Made by a program: the position numbers and the translations under genes. Shown piece after piece: positions 35,677 to 43,173 of a stretch of DNA of 64,000 nucleotides. The DNA lies in the NCBI RefSeq assembly GCF_037138995.1, contig NZ_JBAXHI010000001.1, positions 207,622 through 271,621 on the forward strand, written 5' to 3'. This DNA comes from Chlorohelix sp037138995. GTDB lineage: Bacteria; Chloroflexota; Chloroflexia; Chloroheliales; Chloroheliaceae. The notes below the pieces were generated by a model. That model did no database searches. It was not told where the DNA came from and saw only the letters and a program-made list of their open reading frames with translations. Every line of letters begins with the position of its first letter. Within the stretch, counting starts at the first letter, position 1.

Positions 35677-36758
35677 TTCTGGCGCAACCAAGCGCGGTAG
35701 CTTTCCGCTACCTTTAGAGGGTCACTGGATATAACAGTTGTTGCGAAAAGCTCAGTTCCTGCGGTATCATTCTGGCGATTCAAAGGATTACCTCGCGCCA
35801 CCAAACGTGCAATAACCGGAAAGCCCGACCAGTTTTCGGAGACCGGGCGGATAGGCGGCATCTGTATTCCCACATTGAAAGAGGTAACTCCACTATGCAA
35901 ATAGAAAGAAAGAGTTTTGTAAATTGCCTCACCCAATTCCGGCGAATAATTGTCGGTGATGAGCCATATTTCCCGGTCTCGCAACGGTGTGAGAGATACC
36001 AGAGCTTTAACCCGGTCTGCCGGGTCGGCAGTAAGACCGAGCGCACGGCTGGCATTTACCAGTTCCGCAAAATAATTACGGCGGTAGGTGGCTTCAAAAC
36101 TTAGCGCATCCCTCCGTAAGCGTTCTACATGCCCATAGTGCATCCCGCGAGTCAGTAGCGCTTGGGCGTGTCCATGAATCTGGCTCGCGCCCGCTTTCCA
36201 TAGGCAATTCCACAATAGGAAAAAATAGGGAGAGAGCGGGTCATGTTCTACCGCTTTTTCTGCCCAAGCGCGTCCGGTCATCAGGTAATCTATTACCTGT
36301 TCGCGTGAGAAACGGTGCGGGTGAAATTCCTTGAAAATAATCACCCCGCTCCAGCCGTCCACTTTAGCAATATTGCTGGCTGTAATAGCGTAATCGGTTT
36401 CTAGCCGTCCAAACACATCTGGCGCAGTTTCTCGCAAAGGGTAGGTGAATTGGTCGGTTGCACGCCCCTGTTCTATCAGGCTATCCAACGTGATATTTTC
36501 AATTGTCTGATGTGGGCGTGCAGCACGCAAGGGATTGAATAGCGAGGAGTCTAGCGTCACGAGATTAGTCACCTTCACTACAGGTTGGCGCAAACCATCC
36601 TGAGCAGAACCAAACAAACTCTCCAATTTTGGATAAAAGGAAGGTTCTGGGTTCATTACCCCTGTAGTAACACTAATATGGAATAGCCGCTCTACCGTTG
36701 CCCGGTCGGTTGGGGAAAGCGCTGCTACGAGATCGGGCAAATGCGCGATGCTGCTCAA
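35673..36758 (-). CDS. GalT-like HIT-superfamily nucleotidyltransferase
   Basis: 361 residues. GASQIHGHAQAL carries the HxHxQ catalytic triad of GalT-type hexose-1-phosphate nucleotidylyltransferases (H195, H197, Q199); H197 would form the nucleotidyl intermediate. Other GalT features are weak and the typical zinc cysteines are not seen. It overlaps the glycogen synthase gene by four bases, so a role in making or recycling a nucleotide sugar such as ADP-glucose is plausible. It could also be an ADP-sugar or Ap4A phosphorylase. Confidence 0.72.
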   Translation of the reverse strand: MSSIAHLPDLVAALSPTDRATVERLFHISVTTGVMNPEPSFYPKLESLFGSAQDGLRQPVVKVTNLVTLDSSLFNPLRAARPHQTIENITLDSLIEQGRATDQFTYPLRETAPDVFGRLETDYAITASNIAKVDGWSGVIIFKEFHPHRFSREQVIDYLMTGRAWAEKAVEHDPLSPYFFLLWNCLWKAGASQIHGHAQALLTRGMHYGHVERLRRDALSFEATYRRNYFAELVNASRALGLTADPADRVKALVSLTPLRDREIWLITDNYSPELGEAIYKTLSFYLHSGVTSFNVGIQMPPIRPVSENWSGFPVIARLVARGNPLNRQNDTAGTELFATTVISSDPLKVAESYRAWLRQK

Positions 36759-38215
36759 AGTGATTCCACCTTTTGCCGCAATTCGATGGCACGCTGGAAA
36801 GTTTTGACATATTCAACTGCGCTGCTATCCCACGAATAATCCCGTTGCATATCTCGTCCCATCATTTTATACCACACTTCCCGGTTTTTGTAAGTTTCGA
36901 GGGCGCGTACTATTGTGGCAAAGAGCATCCAGTGGTCGTACTCTACGAAGGAAAAGCCGTTTCCCTCTCCGGTAGCCGGGTCGAAATCCTGTACGGTGTC
37001 GGCAAGCCCACCTGTTTTTCTAACCACCGGAATTGAGCCGTAGCGCATGGCAATCATCTGCCCCAAACCGCAGGGTTCAAAGCGAGAAGGCATCAGGAAA
37101 ATATCGCTGCCGCCGTAGATTTTCTGCGCCAAAATCGCGTTAAAGGTTAAGCGCAAAGCCATTTTATCAGGATAACGCTGTGCAATTTGGCTGAAAAATT
37201 CATGGTACATTTGGTCTCCGGTACCCATCAACACGAATTGTATATTGAGTTGCAGCAGCGGGTTAATAATTTGCTCCAGCAAATCAAGCCCCTTTTGGCT
37301 GGCAAGGCGGGTAATCATACCAACCAACGGAATATCGGGATTCTGGGGTAGCCCTATCTCACGCTGCAAATCGAGCTTATTGGCGCTACGTTTATTCAAG
37401 GTTTTGACATCGAAATTAGCCGCTAGATAGCGATCGGTGGCAGGGTTAAAATGCCCTGTGTCAATCCCATTCAGAATACCGCAAAGCCTATCGCTGCGTT
37501 CATTTAGTATGCCGTTCATGTTTTCCCCAAATTGGGGTGACAATATTTCCTTAGCATAAGAAGGGCTGACGGTGCTGATAATATCGGCGTGGCGAATACC
37601 AAGACTCATCAAGCTAACCAGTTCCGAATGTTCCTGAATATTGCTATAGATAAAATCGTATTCGGCTATTCCGGCAATTTCAAGCACCCTGTAACCGAAA
37701 ATGCCCTGATACGCTAGGTTGTGGATGGTATAAACGCTGGCTATATTGCGGTAGAAAGGCGTATTAGCGTATTGGGTTTTCAGCCAATTGGGGATTAGGG
37801 CAGTATGCCACTCGTGACAATGTATAACATCCGGTTGCCAATTCAGTTGCGGCAGCATTTCCATCACTGCACGGCAGAACAGAATAAAACGCTCATCATC
37901 GTCCGGGTAGCCGTAAATACCCTCGCGATTAAAATAGCGGTCATTATCAATCAGGTAAACCGGTACTTCTTCATTGAGATTACTTGAAAGCACAGATACA
38001 GGCTCGGTTCGTTCGTTTTTTAGCACTATATTTAGTTGATTGATAACGGGCTTAAGGTCAAATTTATTCGGGTTTATCCTGCCGTAGCGAGGAATTACCA
38101 GCCTAACATCATGCCCCAGCTTTGCCAGAGCTATGGGTAAAGAACCTATGACTTCCGCTACATGTCCAACTTTGGCAAACGGCGTTGCTTCTGCAGCGAC
38201 TATCAATATTTTCAA
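36755..38215 (-). CDS. glgA: Glycogen/starch synthase
   Basis: 486 residues, GT5. N-terminal MKILIVAAEATPFAKVGHVAEVIGSLP in two pieces with K15; the usual KTGGL/KVGGL motif reads KVGHV, so a donor-loop glycine is histidine. The C-terminal domain has MPSRFEPCGLGQMIAMRYGSIPVVRKTGGLADTV in two pieces, with the acid/base region intact. It elongates alpha-1,4-glucan from ADP-glucose. The GalT-like and methyltransferase genes follow in the same operon. No glgB or glgC in the window. Confidence 0.9.
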   Translation of the reverse strand: MKILIVAAEATPFAKVGHVAEVIGSLPIALAKLGHDVRLVIPRYGRINPNKFDLKPVINQLNIVLKNERTEPVSVLSSNLNEEVPVYLIDNDRYFNREGIYGYPDDDERFILFCRAVMEMLPQLNWQPDVIHCHEWHTALIPNWLKTQYANTPFYRNIASVYTIHNLAYQGIFGYRVLEIAGIAEYDFIYSNIQEHSELVSLMSLGIRHADIISTVSPSYAKEILSPQFGENMNGILNERSDRLCGILNGIDTGHFNPATDRYLAANFDVKTLNKRSANKLDLQREIGLPQNPDIPLVGMITRLASQKGLDLLEQIINPLLQLNIQFVLMGTGDQMYHEFFSQIAQRYPDKMALRLTFNAILAQKIYGGSDIFLMPSRFEPCGLGQMIAMRYGSIPVVRKTGGLADTVQDFDPATGEGNGFSFVEYDHWMLFATIVRALETYKNREVWYKMMGRDMQRDYSWDSSAVEYVKTFQRAIELRQKVESL

Positions 38216-38461
38216 TTTTTATGAGAGCTTTCTGTTGGAATAGCGGAAATTTATAGAAAACTCTCTCCGCTCCTCAAATCCCAACGATTTCATTGCTGTT
38301 AAAACCACTAATTTTACCAATTTTAGCATAGAGCCATTTTAAGTAAAGTTAGGGAAGGTGGCAAATAAAAATCCATAGCCTTAAATTTGTGTAAACACCG
38401 TTCCTGTGGTACTACTTATACATTATCCTGTATCGTAATAATACATAGAAGAGATTAGATT
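38216..38461. promoter_or_regulatory. Divergent promoter region glgA / GT4
   Basis: 246 bases between the start codons of two divergent genes. AT-rich with TATACAT (near 38418) and TATAAG-like hexamers but no clear -35. No terminator or palindrome of note. Confidence 0.35.
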
Positions 38462-39676
38462 TTGCTTAGAATCAGCCTTATTGCCCCGTTCGGTTTGAAG
38501 CTCAAAGGTACTGCCAGCGCCCGCATTCTGCCTTTGGCGGAAGCTCTGGTGGCGCTTGGTCATTCGGTGCGGGTATGCGTGCCGCCGTGGGATGACCCTG
38601 TACCCTCTCTACCCGGTGTCGAGCGCATCAATGGGGTGGAGATACTGACCGTTTCGTTAAAACCGGGACCGCTTGCTTTACAATTGCCTTGCAGATTGGC
38701 GCAAGCGGCGTTGTCTTTCAAGCCTGATGTAATCCATGTGTTCAAGCCCAAAGCCTACAGCGGGCTTACCGCTTTGCTGCTTTCCTTGCGCGGCAAACCT
38801 TTCGTGCTTGATACAGACGATTGGGAAGGCGCAGGCGGTTGGAACGATATTAACCCATATTCTCCCATGCAAAAAAAGCTCTTTGCATGGCAAGAACGCA
38901 CTTTGCCGCGCCGCGCTATTGCCGTTACTGTTGCCAGTCGTACTCTGCAAACCCAAGTGTGGGGCTTTGGGGTAGCGCGAGACAAGGTTTTTTATCTACC
39001 TAATGGCGTTTCACTTACCAAATATGCCGGATGGCAGGGAAACGAAGCAGAAGAAGCGGCGCAACACTGGAGGGGGAAACTAGGACTAGAAGATAAAACG
39101 GTACTGTTGGCTTACACCCGCTTTGCCGAATTTAAAGCGCCTCGCCTGTTGGAAATCACGCGCCGTACTCTTGCTTTGTTGCCTTCTGCACAGGCTGAGA
39201 ACACGCGCTTGTTGGTGGTAGGCGGCGGCTTTTTCGGGGAAGAAAAGGAGCTTCACGAACTGGCAGAACGCTACGGGTTGCGCGGAAAAGTAATTGCTAT
39301 AGGGCAAGCCGCGTGGGAGGATTTGCCCGGTTTGTTGCGCTGTGGGGATGTAGCCCTCTACCCCTTTGACGATAATCTAATAAATCGGGCGCGTTGCTCT
39401 GTGAAATTTCTCGAATTACTATTGGCGGAACGCTCGGTAGTGACCGAAGCGGTGGGGCAACAAAGCGAGTATTTATGCGAGGGCGAGGGCGGGCAGCTGG
39501 TCACGCCGGGTGACACTGCCGCTTTTGCTGCTGCTGTCGCCAAACTTTTGCAGCTAAGCCCAGAATCGCGCCGCGAGTTTGGGGTAATTGCCGCCCGTCG
39601 CCTCTATTCCGAATTTAGCTGGTCAAAACTGGTGGAACAAGCAGAAGCGGCTTACCTAGCAACCGTTCGTTCGTAA
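38462..39676 (+). CDS. Glycosyltransferase family 4
   Basis: 404 residues; TTG start with AGAGAT upstream. GT-B with N-terminal LKGTASARILPLAEALVALGHSVRV, the middle VLDTDDWEGAGGW, and C-terminal LLAYTRFAEFKAPRLLEI, ALYPFDDNLINRARCSVKFLE, and PGDTAAFAAAVAKLL. No more specific assignment is possible. The last 25 bases overlap the end of the convergent ABC-F gene. Confidence 0.85.
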   Translation: MLRISLIAPFGLKLKGTASARILPLAEALVALGHSVRVCVPPWDDPVPSLPGVERINGVEILTVSLKPGPLALQLPCRLAQAALSFKPDVIHVFKPKAYSGLTALLLSLRGKPFVLDTDDWEGAGGWNDINPYSPMQKKLFAWQERTLPRRAIAVTVASRTLQTQVWGFGVARDKVFYLPNGVSLTKYAGWQGNEAEEAAQHWRGKLGLEDKTVLLAYTRFAEFKAPRLLEITRRTLALLPSAQAENTRLLVVGGGFFGEEKELHELAERYGLRGKVIAIGQAAWEDLPGLLRCGDVALYPFDDNLINRARCSVKFLELLLAERSVVTEAVGQQSEYLCEGEGGQLVTPGDTAAFAAAVAKLLQLSPESRREFGVIAARRLYSEFSWSKLVEQAEAAYLATVRS

Positions 39677-41310
39677 TCCTCCAAATCATAATAGGTTTTG
39701 AGTGAGCCGTCTTGAATAGCCCAAATCCGTTCGGCGAACCGTGCTACGAAATAGCGGTCGTGTGCTACCGCTAGGATAGTACCCTCAAATTGTTCCAACG
39801 TTTCCTCGAATTGCTCCCGCGATTTAATATCCAGATGGTTGAGCGGTTCGTCTAGCAGCAGAAAATTAACCCCGCTCAGCGCTAAACGCGCCAACGCCAA
39901 TCGCGCCCGTTCGCCGTAGCTTAGGTTGCCTACGGGCGTGAACACTTCATCACCTGAAAATAAGAAATAGTGAAGGAAGTTACGCGCTTCGGTTTCGGTT
40001 ATAGCTGCCATCTCGCGCACCGCTTCCAACGCAGTTTGTTGCGGTTTCAGCCCTTCCTGTTCCTGCGAGAAGTATCCCACTCGCACATTTGCGCCTAACC
40101 GGGCAATACCGCTGTCTGGCGCAAGTTCGCCCGCGATGATTTTCAGCAGGGTGGTTTTGCCCGTACCATTCGCGCCCAACAACGCCACCCGTTCGCCTTG
40201 CCTTAATACACCTGTAACCCGCTCGAACAGGCGCAAGTTACCAAAGGCTTTTACCACATTGTCTAGCGTAAGTACAATTTGTCCGCTGGTGGGCGTAGTC
40301 TCGAACTCCAACTTCATGTGCCAGCCCTTTTTGGGCTTTTCCAACCGCTCTTCGCTGTCGAGATACTTTTCCAACCTAGCTTTACGTACCACTGCTCGCC
40401 GCGCTACTTTCAAAGCGCGTTTGCGAACATAGAAATCAATGGTAGAGCCTTCGATATTGCGAGCGTGTTGCTCGGTGGCTTGCAGGTCGGCTTCCACTTT
40501 CCCGATATACTCTTGCTGACGCTGGTATTCGTCCTCGTATTTTCGGCGTTGCCTCTCCTCATCTTCCATATAGGCGCTGTAATTGCCCACGAACTCTTTT
40601 AGGGTGTGCGTTTTCTCATCCAGTGCCAGCAATTTCTGAACCACTTCATCCAGAAAAGCGCGGTCATGCGACACAATCAGCACTGCTCCTTTGTACTGAC
40701 GCACAAATTCCTGTAACCATTCCAGCGCGGTGATGTCCAGATGGTTGGTTGGTTCGTCCAAAAGAAGCAGGTCTGGTCGAGAAAGCAACAAACGCGCCAA
40801 TCCTAACCGAGTCTTTTGTCCTCCACTCAGAGTTGCCACCGGGGTATTCTGGTCTAGGTGTTCCAGCCCCAATCCGTTCAATGCTTCGGCTAGTCGCGCT
40901 TGCGCCCCGTAAGCGTCCAGCCTTTCCGCTTCTTCTAACGCTTCAGAATAACGCGCCATAAGCGTATCAAATTCATCGCTTTGCGCCACGCTTATGGCTG
41001 CACCCAACCGCTCAATTTCTAGCAAGATTTCTAAAGCCTGACCTATCGCTTTGCCGATTACTTTGCCGACGGTAGCACCCGGCGCATATTCAAGAGCCTG
41101 TTCGAGGTAGCCAAAACGCGCCGAGGGGTCGCGCCATACTTTGCCCGAATCGGGTTGTTCTTCGCCCACTATTATTTTTAACAGAGTGGATTTGCCTGAG
41201 CCGTTTGGTCCGATTAGACCGGCACGCTCGCCTCGATTGAGGATAAAGCTTACTTTTTCGAGGATAACGGCATCGCCAAAGCTTTTATTTATTCCAGAAA
41301 CTTTAAGCAT
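39652..41310 (-). CDS. ABC-F family ATPase
   Basis: 552 residues, no membrane segments. Two ABC domains: Walker A GPNGSGKST with LSGGQKTRLGLARLL, and GANGTGKTT with LSYGERARLALARL. They are joined by a charged linker of about 90 residues (EDEERQRRKYEDEYQRQQEYIG region) that would enter the ribosome. ABC-F proteins act on the ribosome E-site as translation factors or antibiotic-resistance (ARE) protectors. The 5' leader contains a leader peptide and a ribosome-site-sequestering stem (41318-41400), which favours the resistance type. Confidence 0.88.
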   Translation of the reverse strand: MLKVSGINKSFGDAVILEKVSFILNRGERAGLIGPNGSGKSTLLKIIVGEEQPDSGKVWRDPSARFGYLEQALEYAPGATVGKVIGKAIGQALEILLEIERLGAAISVAQSDEFDTLMARYSEALEEAERLDAYGAQARLAEALNGLGLEHLDQNTPVATLSGGQKTRLGLARLLLSRPDLLLLDEPTNHLDITALEWLQEFVRQYKGAVLIVSHDRAFLDEVVQKLLALDEKTHTLKEFVGNYSAYMEDEERQRRKYEDEYQRQQEYIGKVEADLQATEQHARNIEGSTIDFYVRKRALKVARRAVVRKARLEKYLDSEERLEKPKKGWHMKLEFETTPTSGQIVLTLDNVVKAFGNLRLFERVTGVLRQGERVALLGANGTGKTTLLKIIAGELAPDSGIARLGANVRVGYFSQEQEGLKPQQTALEAVREMAAITETEARNFLHYFLFSGDEVFTPVGNLSYGERARLALARLALSGVNFLLLDEPLNHLDIKSREQFEETLEQFEGTILAVAHDRYFVARFAERIWAIQDGSLKTYYDLEDYERTVAR

Positions 41311-41317
41311 GATTAAT

Positions 41318-41400
41318 ACTCTTTCTTCTTGATTAAGGGCAGGTCAAAGCTGCCGCCGCAACCATATTTAGATAGAAAGAGTTCTTCTCATACTTACCTT
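41318..41400 (-). promoter_or_regulatory. Predicted translational attenuator of the ABC-F gene
   Basis: On the minus strand, ACTCTTTCT (41374-41382, codons 4-6 of a leader peptide) is perfectly complementary over 9 bases to AGAAAGAGT (41318-41326), the purine-rich ribosome-binding region eight bases before the ABC-F ATG. A small nested hairpin (GGCAG / CTGCC, 41338-41354) sits between the arms. Stalling on the leader peptide would free the ribosome site, as in ermC-like control. No T-run exists, so translational rather than transcriptional control is inferred. Confidence 0.6.
41368..41391 (-). CDS. Leader peptide MRRTLSI upstream of ABC-F gene
   Basis: ATG at 41391 with AAGG five bases upstream and a seven-residue frame (M-R-R-T-L-S-I) ending in TAA. 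Codons ACT CTT TCT form the left arm of the stem that covers the ABC-F ribosome site. Its place, length and pairing fit a drug-responsive stalling peptide. Confidence 0.55.
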   Translation of the reverse strand: MRRTLSI

Positions 41401-41458
41401 AAATCATACAAAAACCAATGCCGGAGACGGAAAAAGGTTATACACCGCCTCACTTAAG

Positions 41459-41467
41459 ATTATAGCA
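41459..41467 (-). promoter_or_regulatory. Extended -10 promoter of the ABC-F leader
   Basis: Minus strand TGCTATAAT, with a poor -35 (ATGCCG). It would give a leader of about 140 nt containing the leader peptide and the attenuator stem. Confidence 0.55.
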
Positions 41468-41555
41468 TGCCGTAACCCGCCCGGCATATCGTTCGTTGGT
41501 ATTAATTGTAGTGCTGCTTTTTCATGGTGTTTGAGTTTCTAACAGGAGGAATCGG

Positions 41556-42185
41556 ATAGGTAAGTTATTGGTTTTTTTATTCGCGCTTACACTTTTACTC
41601 GGTGCGTGCGGCACTCTCGCAGCCACTCCAGAAACGTTACCCGCTGCAACTCTCGCTACTACGCCTGACCCCGCTAAAATTGATCTGCGTTATCCCGGCG
41701 CAACTTATTTTGATGCGAAAGTAATCTTGCCACAGGGTTTATTATCAGTACCCTTGCAAGGGAATAATATTGTAATCTTTTCTTCCGGTGATAGTGTTGA
41801 AAAAATTGCTCAGTTCTACCGTGAGAAATTTGCCACTGCCGGGCTTGGCACTGAGTCGAACTATACATGTAAAACCGAAACCGATTGCCAAGAGCTTTAC
41901 CCCTTTAGCGCGTTCAAAGATGAGTGTGTGTTAGACGGGCGGGGTAGCAAAACCTGTTATGCAATTTACCAGTACGAATTTGTTCTGGTTACTGCAAATG
42001 CCTCGACTTCAGAAATGAATAACTTTAATATACCGGACGAGTTAAGAAAACTGCTGAAGGCTGGAACTACACTTGTTTGTTACTATGGCAGATCAATGAC
42101 ACCGCCTGTTATCTCTCTGGCTCCAGTGGTGACTACCGCTGCTGCGCTCTGGACTAGTACCCCTGCACCACAAACGACACCCTGA
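41556..42185 (+). CDS. Small lipoprotein, possible AUA start
   Basis: 209 residues if started at ATA 41556 (205 from TTG 41568). The N-terminus is a lipoprotein signal, LLVFLFALTLLLGAC. From TTG there is no positive charge before the hydrophobic core and the strong AGGAGGA site (41544-41550) is 17 bases away; ATA gives M-G-K-L-L and five-base spacing. No ATG or GTG is available downstream of the in-frame stop at 41532-41534. The mature part begins with a Thr/Ala/Pro stretch, then LRYPGATYFDAKVILPQG and a middle region with a four-cysteine segment (YTCKTETDCQELYP...DECVLDGRGSKTCY), possibly disulphide-bonded. Function unknown. Confidence 0.6.
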   Translation: MGKLLVFLFALTLLLGACGTLAATPETLPAATLATTPDPAKIDLRYPGATYFDAKVILPQGLLSVPLQGNNIVIFSSGDSVEKIAQFYREKFATAGLGTESNYTCKTETDCQELYPFSAFKDECVLDGRGSKTCYAIYQYEFVLVTANASTSEMNNFNIPDELRKLLKAGTTLVCYYGRSMTPPVISLAPVVTTAAALWTSTPAPQTTP

Positions 42186-42282
42186 TTTTTATTGCTTGAC
42201 GCTGAGTTTATAATGCTATAGACTTCAAAAACGCCATGTCCTATTAGGTGGCGTAAATATTTATACAGGATAGGTTTTTAGA

Positions 42283-43173
42283 ATGGGATTTTCTAAGGAG
42301 AACGAGCAAGTGACTTCACAAGCGCTCGACTCTAAATCACCCAATAATCAGGCAGAATCCGGCAAGGGCGATTCAGTACGCCCTGCTTCTGCTACTAAGC
42401 CCTACCTGTCCGTAGTTATCCCCGCTTATAATGAAGAGAAGCGCTTACCCGGCACTCTTGCAACGGTGCTGGAATACCTCGAAAAGCAAAGTTATTCAGT
42501 GGAGGTGATAATCGTTGACGATGGCAGCGCCGATGATACGGCGGGCATCGTTCAGCGGTCAATGGCGGAGCGTTCGGAGCAGCCCAACAATTGCGAATTG
42601 AAGCTTATCGCCAGCGAACATCGCGGCAAAGGCTACACGGTGCGACGAGGTATGCTGGCAAGTAAGGGCGAGTATGTGCTTTTTTCTGACGCGGATTTCT
42701 CTACTCCTATTGTGGACGTAGTAAAGCTGCTGCAATGGCTGGAGCAAGGCTACGATGTGGCAGTAGGTAGCCGCGAAGGACAAGAAGCGCACCGCTACGG
42801 TGAGCCTTTCTACCGCCATCTAATGGGGCGCGTGTTTAATCGTCTGGTGCGTTTTGTTACTGGCGCGAACATGCAAGATACCCAGTGCGGTTTCAAAGCT
42901 TTCCGGCGTGAAGCCTGCCATGACCTGTTCCGCCGCCTCAAGCTTTACGGGGATAATGCAAAAACGGTCAAAGGCGCAATGGTCACAGGCTTTGACGTGG
43001 AAGTGCTTTTCTTGGCTCGCAAGCGCGGCTACAAGCTGAAGGAAGTGCCGGTTAGCTGGTACTATGTCGGCGGAAGCAAAGTCAGCCCCCTCAAAGATTC
43101 AATTCGCATGTTGCGTGATATAATTCAGGTGAAATTGAACGACTTGAGAGGACTTTATAGAGATGAGCGATAA
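42283..43173 (+). CDS. Alg5-like family 2 glycosyltransferase
   Basis: 296 residues. After about 40 variable residues: LSVVIPAYNEEKRLPGTL, VIIVDDGSADDTA, GKGYTVRRGM and the metal-binding FSDADFSTP, then TGANMQDTQCGFKAFRR. This is the dolichyl-phosphate-glucose synthase (DPG_synthase/Alg5) branch; bacterial members glycosylate undecaprenyl phosphate. The stop lies 11 bases inside metG, so translation is coupled. A TATAAT box without a clear -35 is at 42209-42214. Confidence 0.85.
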   Translation: MGFSKENEQVTSQALDSKSPNNQAESGKGDSVRPASATKPYLSVVIPAYNEEKRLPGTLATVLEYLEKQSYSVEVIIVDDGSADDTAGIVQRSMAERSEQPNNCELKLIASEHRGKGYTVRRGMLASKGEYVLFSDADFSTPIVDVVKLLQWLEQGYDVAVGSREGQEAHRYGEPFYRHLMGRVFNRLVRFVTGANMQDTQCGFKAFRREACHDLFRRLKLYGDNAKTVKGAMVTGFDVEVLFLARKRGYKLKEVPVSWYYVGGSKVSPLKDSIRMLRDIIQVKLNDLRGLYRDER

